From Desulfocicer vacuolatum DSM 3385 (GTDB lineage Bacteria; Desulfobacterota; Desulfobacteria; Desulfobacterales; Desulfobacteraceae): a DNA stretch of 48,224 nt. This document shows, piece after piece, positions 7,870 through 14,072 of this stretch (its first letter is position 1; each line of letters starts with the position of its first letter). The DNA lies in the NCBI RefSeq assembly GCF_900176365.1, contig NZ_FWXY01000028.1, positions 1-48,224 of the forward strand, given 5' to 3'. The notes under the pieces were generated by a model that worked only from the letters and a program-made list of their open reading frames with translations, searched no databases and was not told where the DNA came from. The translations under genes were made by a program, and so were the position numbers.

Positions 7870-8820
7870 ATGACCACCTGTAAAATAGGATTAGCCCTGG
7901 GAAGCGGTGCCTCCCGGGGATGGGCACATATCGGGGTGATTGAGGCCCTTCAGGATGCCAATATTCCCATCCATTTTGTCACCGGCTGCAGTGTTGGCGC
8001 ATTTGTCGGAGCCATTTATGCCAGTGGCGGCCTGGAACATCTGAAACGTTTTGTCATAGACATGGACGGTGAAAGCATGTTTTCTTTTTCAGATCTCAGC
8101 CTGATCCGCTCAGGACTTTTAAATGGCGATAAAAAAGTCAAGGAACTTTTCTGCATGCACACGGATAAAAAGGAGTTTGAAGCCCTTGAAATTCCTTTAA
8201 AAGTGGTTGCCGCAGATATGCACTCCGGTGATCAGGTGGTCCTGGATACCGGAGATCTGCTCAAGGCCCTCCGGGCAAGCATGGCGTACCCCGGTCTTTT
8301 TGCCCCTGTTTTTCACAAGGGGAGATGGTTGATAGATGGCGGGGTGGTGGATCCGGTGCCCGTGGGGGTTACCCGGGCCATGGGGGCAGACATTGTCATT
8401 GCTGTTAACCTGGATTCCCAGTTGATTTCCCACAGGCGACAACAAAAATCATATAAAGATAAAACAAAATCAGAAATTACACCCCCCGGGGTGCGTAACG
8501 AGTTCCTAAAAAACCTGGCAAATCGTTATGAAGCTGCTGAAAAAATAATTCGGAAGCGCCTGGAGTTACAAAAAAAAGAAAAACAAAAGCCCCCCAGTAC
8601 CCGCAAGGTGATAAATGGTGCCATACAACTCATGCAGGACAGGATCACAAGGGTTAATTTTGCGGTTAATCCTCCGGATATTCTCATTAACCCTCGTCTG
8701 GGGGATCTTAAAATGCTTGATTATGATCAGGTGGAACATTCCATTGAGGAGGGATACATTGCCACCCGTAATAAAATAAGCGATATTCAGATGCTCATGG
8801 CGCTGCAGGCATCAGATTAA
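7870..8820 (+). CDS. Patatin-like phospholipase, RssA/NTE family
   Basis: Predicted serine lipid acyl hydrolase of the patatin-like family, 316 residues. The catalytic serine lies in GCSVG (about residues 39-43). The glycine-rich oxyanion loop is GLALGSGASRGWAH at the N-terminus, and the catalytic aspartate is in LIDGGVVDPVPV near residue 155. A lysine-rich stretch near 200-260 may contact membrane. No signal peptide is visible, so it probably acts in the cytoplasm or at the inner membrane face. GAGGAGG lies about 15 bases before the ATG, rather far, but no better start exists. It is followed by its own terminator. Physiological substrate unknown. Confidence 0.9.
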   Translation: MTTCKIGLALGSGASRGWAHIGVIEALQDANIPIHFVTGCSVGAFVGAIYASGGLEHLKRFVIDMDGESMFSFSDLSLIRSGLLNGDKKVKELFCMHTDKKEFEALEIPLKVVAADMHSGDQVVLDTGDLLKALRASMAYPGLFAPVFHKGRWLIDGGVVDPVPVGVTRAMGADIVIAVNLDSQLISHRRQQKSYKDKTKSEITPPGVRNEFLKNLANRYEAAEKIIRKRLELQKKEKQKPPSTRKVINGAIQLMQDRITRVNFAVNPPDILINPRLGDLKMLDYDQVEHSIEEGYIATRNKISDIQMLMALQASD

Positions 8821-8898
8821 TTGGAAGCTGGGCGTTGATTTTGCATTTCTTAAAATTTTCATGGCTCTTATTCCCTGAACAGGGTAATAAAAGGGAAC

Positions 8899-8924
8899 AG
8901 ATCTGACATGTGGTCAGATCTTTT
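8899..8924 (+). terminator. Intrinsic terminator after the patatin-like gene
   Basis: AGATCTGAC (8899-8907) and GTCAGATCT (8913-8921) form a perfect 9-bp stem with a 5-base loop, running into TTTT. It ends only about 28 bases before the next start codon, so the following gene must rely on readthrough or a promoter inside this short gap. Confidence 0.65.
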
Positions 8925-8951
8925 AAACACAAAATCAATGGAGACAAACGC

Positions 8952-9314
8952 ATGGCTGATAACGGCGGAGCACCCAATAGCCTGGATTTTCAGGTGGACA
9001 AAACAAATCTTTATAGAGAAATATCAATAACAGATCTTAAAATTGCCAATATCCGGCAATTGATCCCGGTGAATGCCGATGGTTCCGACGACGCCAACAG
9101 GGAGACTATTTTCATTGGCAATACCCAACTTGGCACCCCCCAGGGACCCATCCCCATGCAGGCAGTGCTTGAAGCTGGCACCATAGAAGAAGCCATGGAT
9201 CTTTTTCCCAAGGCCATGGAACTGGAAACCCAAAAGGTGATTGAAAATTTCAAACGCATGGAAGCCCAGCAGAAAAAAGAAAAATCCAATATTATTGTTC
9301 CGGGGATGAATTAA
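8952..9314 (+). CDS. Conserved small cytoplasmic protein of unknown function
   Basis: A 120-residue soluble protein without signal peptide or membrane segment. The ATG at 8952 is chosen because GGAG lies about eight bases upstream; a longer start at 8910 sits inside the preceding terminator. The sequence reads as an N-terminal segment (LDFQVDKTNLYREISITDLK), a middle with FIGNTQLGTPQGPIPMQ that looks beta-rich, and a C-terminal charged helix ending in NIIVPGMN. I recall similar unannotated cytoplasmic proteins in other Desulfobacterota but no function for them. It appears monocistronic, with hairpins on both sides. Confidence 0.8.
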   Translation: MADNGGAPNSLDFQVDKTNLYREISITDLKIANIRQLIPVNADGSDDANRETIFIGNTQLGTPQGPIPMQAVLEAGTIEEAMDLFPKAMELETQKVIENFKRMEAQQKKEKSNIIVPGMN

Positions 9315-9333
9315 TCATCAGTCTGATGAGCAC

Positions 9334-9360
9334 CCGGGAAAACACCTAATTTTCCCGGTT
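9334..9360 (+). terminator. Terminator-like hairpin after the small protein
   Basis: CCGGGAAAA (9334-9342) and TTTTCCCGG (9350-9358) form a perfect 9-bp stem about 20 bases after the stop codon, followed by TTTG. The remaining gap to 9581 shows only AT-rich sequence leading to zupT and no further gene. Confidence 0.6.
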
Positions 9361-9581
9361 TGCCTCAGGGGGTGTTTTTTACAGAGCAGTAAAACAGAAA
9401 ACCGTCCCTGCTTTCCTGGACACCCTCCAAAACAACGATGGCTTTTTTTTTAACCAACAAACACCCATTGCTTCCCGGATAACAGATTCTGATCCATTTT
9501 TCGTCGTCTTGGTCCCAAGCTGATTTTGCACGACTGGGCCTATTATTTTACAGTTAACATTAAAATGAATAAGGCAGACCA

Positions 9582-10406
9582 ATGACTTATACTTTAAACG
9601 AAATTTTGTTTGCTTTTTCCCTTACTTTGTTTGCCGGACTTGCAACAGGTGTCGGCAGTGCACTTGCTTTTTTTGCAAAACAGACCAACACCCGTTTTTT
9701 GACCGCTTCCCTGGGTTTTTCAGCCGGGGTGATGATTTATGTTTCAATGGTGGAAATCTTTGTCAAAGGTAGAGACGCTCTGGAGTCAGTAGCCGGGCCG
9801 TCCCTGGGATATTTATATACAACACTTGCGTTTTTCTGCGGTATTTTAATTATCGCACTTATTGACAAACTCGTCCCATCTTTTGAGAACCCCCACGAAA
9901 TCCGTGATTCAAGTGAGATGCTGGCAGTTGATGATGAAGAATCAAAAAAACGGAGAAATCTTCACAGAATGGGATTGTTCTCTGCCCTGGCAATTGGCAT
10001 ACATAATTTTCCGGAAGGCTTGGCAACTTTTGTCGGTGGGCTACAGGACCCGGCACTTGGTATCAGCATTGCTGTTGCAATTGCCATACACAACATACCG
10101 GAAGGGATTGCCGTTTCCGTACCCCTTTATTACGCAACAGGCAGCAGAAAAAAAGCATTTTTCTACTCCTTTTTATCGGGGCTTTCGGAGCCCATAGGTG
10201 CATTGCTTGGCTATTTTTTTCTGTTACGCTACTTCAACGATTTTGTCTTTGGGCTGTTGTTTGCTTTTGTGGCCGGTATTATGGTTTTTATATCATTGGA
10301 TGAACTCCTGCCAACAGCAGAAAAATATGGCGAACATCATGTGGCAATGTATGGCGTTATTGCAGGCATGGCTATCATGGCAACAAGCTTGTTGCTTTTT
10401 GTTTAA
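9582..10406 (+). CDS. zupT: ZIP-family divalent metal transporter
   Basis: Inner-membrane metal importer of the ZIP family, ZupT type, 274 residues with about eight membrane segments. The two metal-binding signatures are intact: HNFPEGLATFVGG in the fourth segment and HNIPEGIAVSVP in the fifth. A cytoplasmic charged loop with acidic residues (near 105-130) lies before them, as is usual. Zinc is the likely main substrate, with iron, manganese or cobalt possible in this family. The ATG overlaps the stop of a tiny six-codon frame starting at 9567, probably coincidental. The gene stands alone. Confidence 0.92.
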   Translation: MTYTLNEILFAFSLTLFAGLATGVGSALAFFAKQTNTRFLTASLGFSAGVMIYVSMVEIFVKGRDALESVAGPSLGYLYTTLAFFCGILIIALIDKLVPSFENPHEIRDSSEMLAVDDEESKKRRNLHRMGLFSALAIGIHNFPEGLATFVGGLQDPALGISIAVAIAIHNIPEGIAVSVPLYYATGSRKKAFFYSFLSGLSEPIGALLGYFFLLRYFNDFVFGLLFAFVAGIMVFISLDELLPTAEKYGEHHVAMYGVIAGMAIMATSLLLFV

Positions 10407-10575
10407 GTTCTTACTGCCTATTACATATTCGGTTCCATGATGGTAAAGGGTAAACTTAAAGGTATGGTCACCGTTATTCCGTTACAAGGCAGGATAGAAG
10501 TTCAACGGCTTAAAGAAACCCTGAGGGGGGCTCTGAGAGCTATGATCTACCATTCATTCTGGCAAAGGCTCTGCT

Positions 10576-10614
10576 AATCTAAGGCTATTTGAAGATAAGA
10601 ATAGCCTTTAGATT
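10576..10614. terminator. Long hairpin between convergent zupT and prs
   Basis: AATCTAAGGCTATT (10576-10589) pairs with AATAGCCTTTAGATT (10600-10614) with one bulged base. It lies between the two convergent genes and could terminate both. The rest of the 10407-10702 gap contains a 45-codon frame (10440-10577) with no recognisable features and is not called as a gene. Confidence 0.5.
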
Positions 10615-10702
10615 AAAGTAGGGTGCTGTGGTCCAATCAGCCCCACCAACATCATACAACCAGATCCTTTGCCTCATATTTAGATTGGGTTTTACCCGTG
10701 AA

Positions 10703-11647
10703 TCAGTCTGGAAAAAGCTCCCCAACACTTTCACCGGTGTGAATACGGCGGATGGCTTCGGCCAGAATCGGTGCCACAGAGAGACAGGAAATCATATCAA
10801 TCTGTTTTTCCCGGGGGATATCAACAGTATTGGTCACCACCACCTCTTTAACAGACGATTTCCCAAGATTTTCAACTGCCTGTCCACACAGCACCGGGTG
10901 GGTGGCGCCCACATAGATATTACCCACCCCTGCCTCTTTAAGTGTATCAACGGTGGTTAAAAGGGTACCGCCGGTGGATATTTCATCGTCATAGATAATA
11001 ACATCCTTTCCAACCACATCCCCCACCACCAGTCCCTGCTTTACCTCGGTGTCGCTGACCCTTCTTTTATCAATGATGGCCATGGGAACGTTGAGGCGGG
11101 TGGCAAAATGCCCCACCCGTTTGGCACCACCGGCATCCGTTGCCACAGCCACCACATTGTCAAGATCAAGATTTTTTCTGAAATAATCCATGATAAGAGG
11201 GCTGGCAGTGAGATGATCCACAGGCACACTGAAAAAACCGTGCACGGCAGCGGCATGGAGATCCATGGTCAAGACCCGATCGGCCCCGGCGGTTTTCAAC
11301 AAGTCCGCCATGAGGCGGCCCACAATGGAAATACGGGAGGCATCCTTTTTATCTGACCTGGCATAGGAAAAATAGGGAATCACAGCAGTTACCCGCCTTG
11401 CAGATGCACTTCTCAGGGCATCCAGGGTGACCAGAAGCTCCATGATATGATCGCTCACCGGATGGGTAAAGGATTGAATGACAAACACATCCCTTTCCCG
11501 GACATTGTCCTGGACCTGGACATGCATATTATCATTGGAAAATTTAGATATGGCAAGATGGCTCAAAGGACGATCCATGGCATCACATATTTTTTGGGCA
11601 AGGGGGATATTGGAATTTCCTGAAAAAATTTTAAGATCATCTTTCAT
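10703..11647 (-). CDS. prs: Ribose-phosphate pyrophosphokinase (PRPP synthetase)
   Basis: Makes 5-phosphoribosyl 1-diphosphate from ribose 5-phosphate and ATP, for nucleotide, histidine and tryptophan synthesis. The protein has 314 residues, the normal length. KIFSGNSNIPLAQKI is the expected N-terminus, VIPYFSYARSDKK the flexible catalytic region, and VIIYDDEISTGGTL the PRPP-binding loop. The stretch after YARSDKK (DASRISIVGRL) departs from the usual class I sequence, suggesting a divergent subgroup that might be allosterically different. An AGGAG site precedes the ATG. Its terminator is probably the hairpin at 10576-10614. Confidence 0.93.
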   Translation of the reverse strand: MKDDLKIFSGNSNIPLAQKICDAMDRPLSHLAISKFSNDNMHVQVQDNVRERDVFVIQSFTHPVSDHIMELLVTLDALRSASARRVTAVIPYFSYARSDKKDASRISIVGRLMADLLKTAGADRVLTMDLHAAAVHGFFSVPVDHLTASPLIMDYFRKNLDLDNVVAVATDAGGAKRVGHFATRLNVPMAIIDKRRVSDTEVKQGLVVGDVVGKDVIIYDDEISTGGTLLTTVDTLKEAGVGNIYVGATHPVLCGQAVENLGKSSVKEVVVTNTVDIPREKQIDMISCLSVAPILAEAIRRIHTGESVGELFPD

Positions 11648-11854
11648 AGTTAGTTTCTCCTGAATTTTTGTAAATATTCGGCATGGTAATGCAAAGGTTT
11701 GGGCAGTGCTCCATATTTGCCTGTTTGGGAGTGCGTGGCATACTATTGTTCGGTGAACAAGCCAAAAGATGGGGTCCTGACCGAATATTTACAATTTTTT
11801 CCTGATAAGCACGAATATTCAAATAGATGCAAAATTGAAAACTTTCCTTTTCCT

Positions 11855-12358
11855 TTAGTACTCTTCCTTGTCTGGTCCCCCTTCATTAAAAACCAGTATA
11901 GTTTTTGGGTTACGCTCAAGAATCTGTTTTGCAGCATCTGCCGGCACAATCTCAAATTTACCTTCAAGCTTGACAATGGCCAGTTGCCCGGAAGTGAGCT
12001 GTTTAATGATCTTTTCAGATAAAAACAACTTTTTAATCCGCCTTCCCACAACAAAGTTATAAGGCTCATCATCATCACGTTCTTCCAGAGTCAAGCGGTT
12101 GGTCAAAATAAGCTGGCGTACCTGGGCTGCATTTTCGCGCCTTTTTCTCTCCTCATTGCGCTTTTTGTTCAGTTCCCGGTTACGTTCTTCATAGGCCAGA
12201 CGTTCTTCCCTGGCAATGCTGCTTTCTTTTGATTCAGGGGAAGATTTTTTTCCCTTTTTCTTATGTTTGGTAATGCGTTGTTCATGTTTGACTTTTTTTA
12301 CCTGTTTTTTGTTGACCAGTCCGGCCTTAAGAAGCTGGTCCCTAAGCGAGTCACCCAT
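11855..12358 (-). CDS. DUF2058 (YaiL-like) protein
   Basis: A 167-residue, very basic and charged protein of the DUF2058/YaiL family, described as nucleic-acid or nucleoid associated but without a settled function. The N-terminus SLRDQLLKAGLVNKKQ is typical, followed by a lysine-rich, probably coiled-coil stretch (residues 20-80) and a compact C-terminal domain (YNFVVGRRIKKLFLSEKI onward). GAGGGA lies upstream of the ATG at 12358. It is followed 200 bases later by prs on the same strand; the gap shows no hairpin, so they may be co-transcribed. Confidence 0.85.
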   Translation of the reverse strand: MGDSLRDQLLKAGLVNKKQVKKVKHEQRITKHKKKGKKSSPESKESSIAREERLAYEERNRELNKKRNEERKRRENAAQVRQLILTNRLTLEERDDDEPYNFVVGRRIKKLFLSEKIIKQLTSGQLAIVKLEGKFEIVPADAAKQILERNPKTILVFNEGGPDKEEY

Positions 12359-12369
12359 ACAATTCCCTC

Positions 12370-12546
12370 ATATAAACTGCCACAGGCAGACCGTATTCTG
12401 ATCCGGATCTGCCCACAACGAAGATTCAAATACTCCCTTGATTTGCGGAGTATTCCATATAACTGCCACGGGTAGACCTTATTCTGATCCGGATCTGCCC
12501 ACAACGAAGCATGAAATACGCCCCTGATCTGTAGAGTATTTCATAT
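12370..12546. repeat. Two tandem copies of repeat A
   Basis: Two head-to-tail copies (12370-12460 and 12457-12546) share an ATAT junction. Each copy has two hairpin parts: GGGCAGA-type sequence pairing with TCTGCCC, and GAAATAC-type sequence pairing with GTATTTC. The family recurs at 13482, 17289, 17803 (degenerate), 22039, 24060, 36750, 38757, 45686, 47167 and 47449, with a short fragment at 31566-31582. It is non-coding and found only between genes. Confidence 0.9.
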
Positions 12547-12771
12547 CAAAAAGCATCATGGCAACGCCATTGCCACAACACGGTTTTTAAACGCCATGAT
12601 CACAATGTCTGAATCGACGTTTCATTTCAAATATCATTTTAATGTCATTTTCCCCAATTCCAATGCCTCTTCTTACACTATTTTATTTATTTTGTGAAAT
12701 TGTATGTCCCAATGAAAGGGGAACGCTCCTGAGCACCCCATGAGAACATCCGGCAGGCCACATTATTTTTT

Positions 12772-12785
12772 TGGTCATTTGACCA
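12772..12785. promoter_or_regulatory. Palindromic operator candidate
   Basis: TGGTCA-TT-TGACCA is a perfect 6-bp inverted repeat ten bases upstream of the -35 box of the DUF134 gene. This is where an activator would bind. The regulator is unknown; the DUF134 protein itself, a predicted DNA-binding protein, is one candidate. Confidence 0.5.
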
Positions 12786-12794
12786 TTATTATCC

Positions 12795-12823
12795 TTGACA
12801 CCCTCCTTCCCACCCCCTATATT
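12795..12823 (+). promoter_or_regulatory. Sigma-70 promoter of the DUF134 gene
   Basis: TTGACA (12795-12800) and TATATT (12818-12823) with a 17-base spacer match the sigma-70 consensus closely. Transcription would start about 40 bases before the ATG at 12868. The gap upstream of it (12547-12771) shows nothing recognisable. Confidence 0.75.
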
Positions 12824-12867
12824 ATTAACAAATGCTCATTTAAATTTTAAAAAAAGGATTAATTATC

Positions 12868-13476
12868 ATGCCGCGTCCCAAACATCCAAGAACCATCCAT
12901 GCCCCCCCCGGTGTTGACGGATTTAAACCCAGGGGGGCAGGTCAAAACAAAGAAATTATTCTTTCTGTGGAAGAATTTGAAGCCATCCGGCTTGTTGACT
13001 TTGAAGGACTTGACCAAACAAGAGGCGCAGCTTTAATGGGAATCTCCCGCCAGACCTTTGGCCGTGTCCTTAAATCAGGTCGATTCATCCTTTCCAAGGC
13101 CCTTGTCAAGGGGCTTCACCTCAAAGTAGAGGGAGGATGCTATAAAATCAGGGGCAACAGGCATGGCAAGGGCAATGGACGGGGAAAGCAACGGCATCAA
13201 AAGGGTGCCATTGACCCCATAACCCCACAAGCAACATCATCAGGAGGTAATGTCATGGTTGAAAACAATAAAGCAAAAGGACAAAAAAATACAACGTCCC
13301 CCCGGGGAAGCGGTGCAGGACAAGGAACAGGCCAGGGCAGAGGCACCGGTCAGGGAATGGGCCGGGGTCGAGGCGTTGGTGGCGGAAAAGGTGACGGCAG
13401 CTGTCGCAGAAGAGACGGCGGCATGGGCCGGGGTCTTGGCGGTGGCAAACGGGACGGCAGCCGTGGTGGAAAATAG
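12868..13476 (+). CDS. DUF134 predicted DNA-binding protein with glycine-rich tail
   Basis: The first 110 residues are a DUF134 (UPF0251) domain: PRPKHPRTIHAPPGVDGFKP, then EEFEAIRLVDFEGLDQTRGA and the helix-turn-helix-like ALMGISRQTFGRVLKSGR. The family is predicted to bind DNA and is often found near nitrogenase-cofactor-like or metal-related genes. Residues 115-202 form a low-complexity tail rich in Gly, Arg and Gln, with one cysteine. An AGGAGGT site (13242-13248) sits six bases before an in-frame ATG at 13255, so the tail may also be made as a separate 73-residue product. The next gene, DUF5320, has similar glycine-rich sequence. Confidence 0.82.
   Translation: MPRPKHPRTIHAPPGVDGFKPRGAGQNKEIILSVEEFEAIRLVDFEGLDQTRGAALMGISRQTFGRVLKSGRFILSKALVKGLHLKVEGGCYKIRGNRHGKGNGRGKQRHQKGAIDPITPQATSSGGNVMVENNKAKGQKNTTSPRGSGAGQGTGQGRGTGQGMGRGRGVGGGKGDGSCRRRDGGMGRGLGGGKRDGSRGGK
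13242..13257 (+). promoter_or_regulatory. Internal ribosome-binding site and in-frame start
   Basis: AGGAGGT at 13242-13248 is followed after six bases by ATG at 13255, in frame with the DUF134 gene (codon 130). The match is stronger than at most true starts in this window. It could produce the glycine-rich tail alone, or mark an ancestral two-gene arrangement that has fused. Confidence 0.5.
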
Positions 13477-13481
13477 ACATT

Positions 13482-13572
13482 AATAAACTGCCATGGGCAG
13501 GCCGTATTCTGATCCGGCTTTGCCCACAACAAAGCTTGAAATACACCCCTGATGTGAGGAGTATTTCATATA
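13482..13572. repeat. Repeat A copy between DUF134 and DUF5320 genes
   Basis: Full repeat A in the same orientation as the tandem pair at 12370-12546, beginning about five bases after the DUF134 stop codon. It may act as a hairpin terminator or mRNA-stabilising element between the two genes. Confidence 0.88.
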
Positions 13573-13666
13573 AAAAAAAGAAATAAAAAGGGTCAGGTAT
13601 CACCATCGCCCCGGGATTGGCCGGGGAGAATGGGAGCCTGTCCCATCCAAGGAAAGGAGATATATC

Positions 13667-13999
13667 ATGCCTGGATTTAATCAAAGAGGTCCCATGAATG
13701 AGGGTCCCATGACCGGACGCGGCATGGGCCAATGCAACACAGCTTACAACCGGGAAACAGGAACATCCGCCAAAACAACATGGAATACCCCGGGCTACGG
13801 TTATGGCCAGGGGCGTGGCATGGGCAGGGGAAGACGAGGATGTGAGGTCCCCCGATGGGGAATGGGAATGGGACGGCGTGCCCAGATGCCCCCCCAGCCT
13901 CCCCCGGTCACAAAAACGTCTCTGGCTGACAGGGCCCGGCAGCTGGAAGCGGAACTGGAAGCCATTCAAAATGAATTAAAACAGATGGAAGACCAATAA
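13667..13999 (+). CDS. DUF5320 family small protein
   Basis: A 110-residue protein matching the DUF5320 pattern: N-terminal MPGFNQRGPMNEGPMTGRGM, a Gly/Arg/Met-rich middle (GYGQGRGMGRGRRGC), a proline linker, and a C-terminal coiled coil (LADRARQLEAELEAIQNELK). Function is unknown. The family commonly sits beside DUF134 and NifX/NifB-like proteins in anaerobes. A good AAGGAG site precedes the ATG. It follows the DUF134 gene on the same strand, separated by one repeat A, and ends at a strong hairpin. Confidence 0.85.
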   Translation: MPGFNQRGPMNEGPMTGRGMGQCNTAYNRETGTSAKTTWNTPGYGYGQGRGMGRGRRGCEVPRWGMGMGRRAQMPPQPPPVTKTSLADRARQLEAELEAIQNELKQMEDQ

Positions 14000-14011
14000 C
14001 CCGATAAACGG

Positions 14012-14042
14012 ACCGGGTATTGAGCACAACGCAATACCCGGT
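14012..14042. terminator. Terminator hairpin between convergent genes
   Basis: ACCGGGTATT (14012-14021) and AATACCCGGT (14033-14042) form a perfect 10-bp stem with an 11-base loop, 13 bases after the DUF5320 stop and facing the sensor kinase gene. It lacks a T-run but is the only strong structure here. Confidence 0.55.
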
Positions 14043-14072
14043 AACCGGGGTTCAAATCCATTTTGTGATTCC

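Noticed and set aside
10440-10577. A 45-codon plus-strand frame after zupT beginning MVKGKLKGMVTVIPL
   Set aside because: No good ribosome-binding site and no recognisable motif; its stop runs into the hairpin at 10576. Not enough to call a gene.
12370-12546. Tandem repeat A copies as a CRISPR array
   Set aside because: Only two copies, about 90 bp each, with no unique spacers and with internal hairpins; the same unit is dispersed singly elsewhere.
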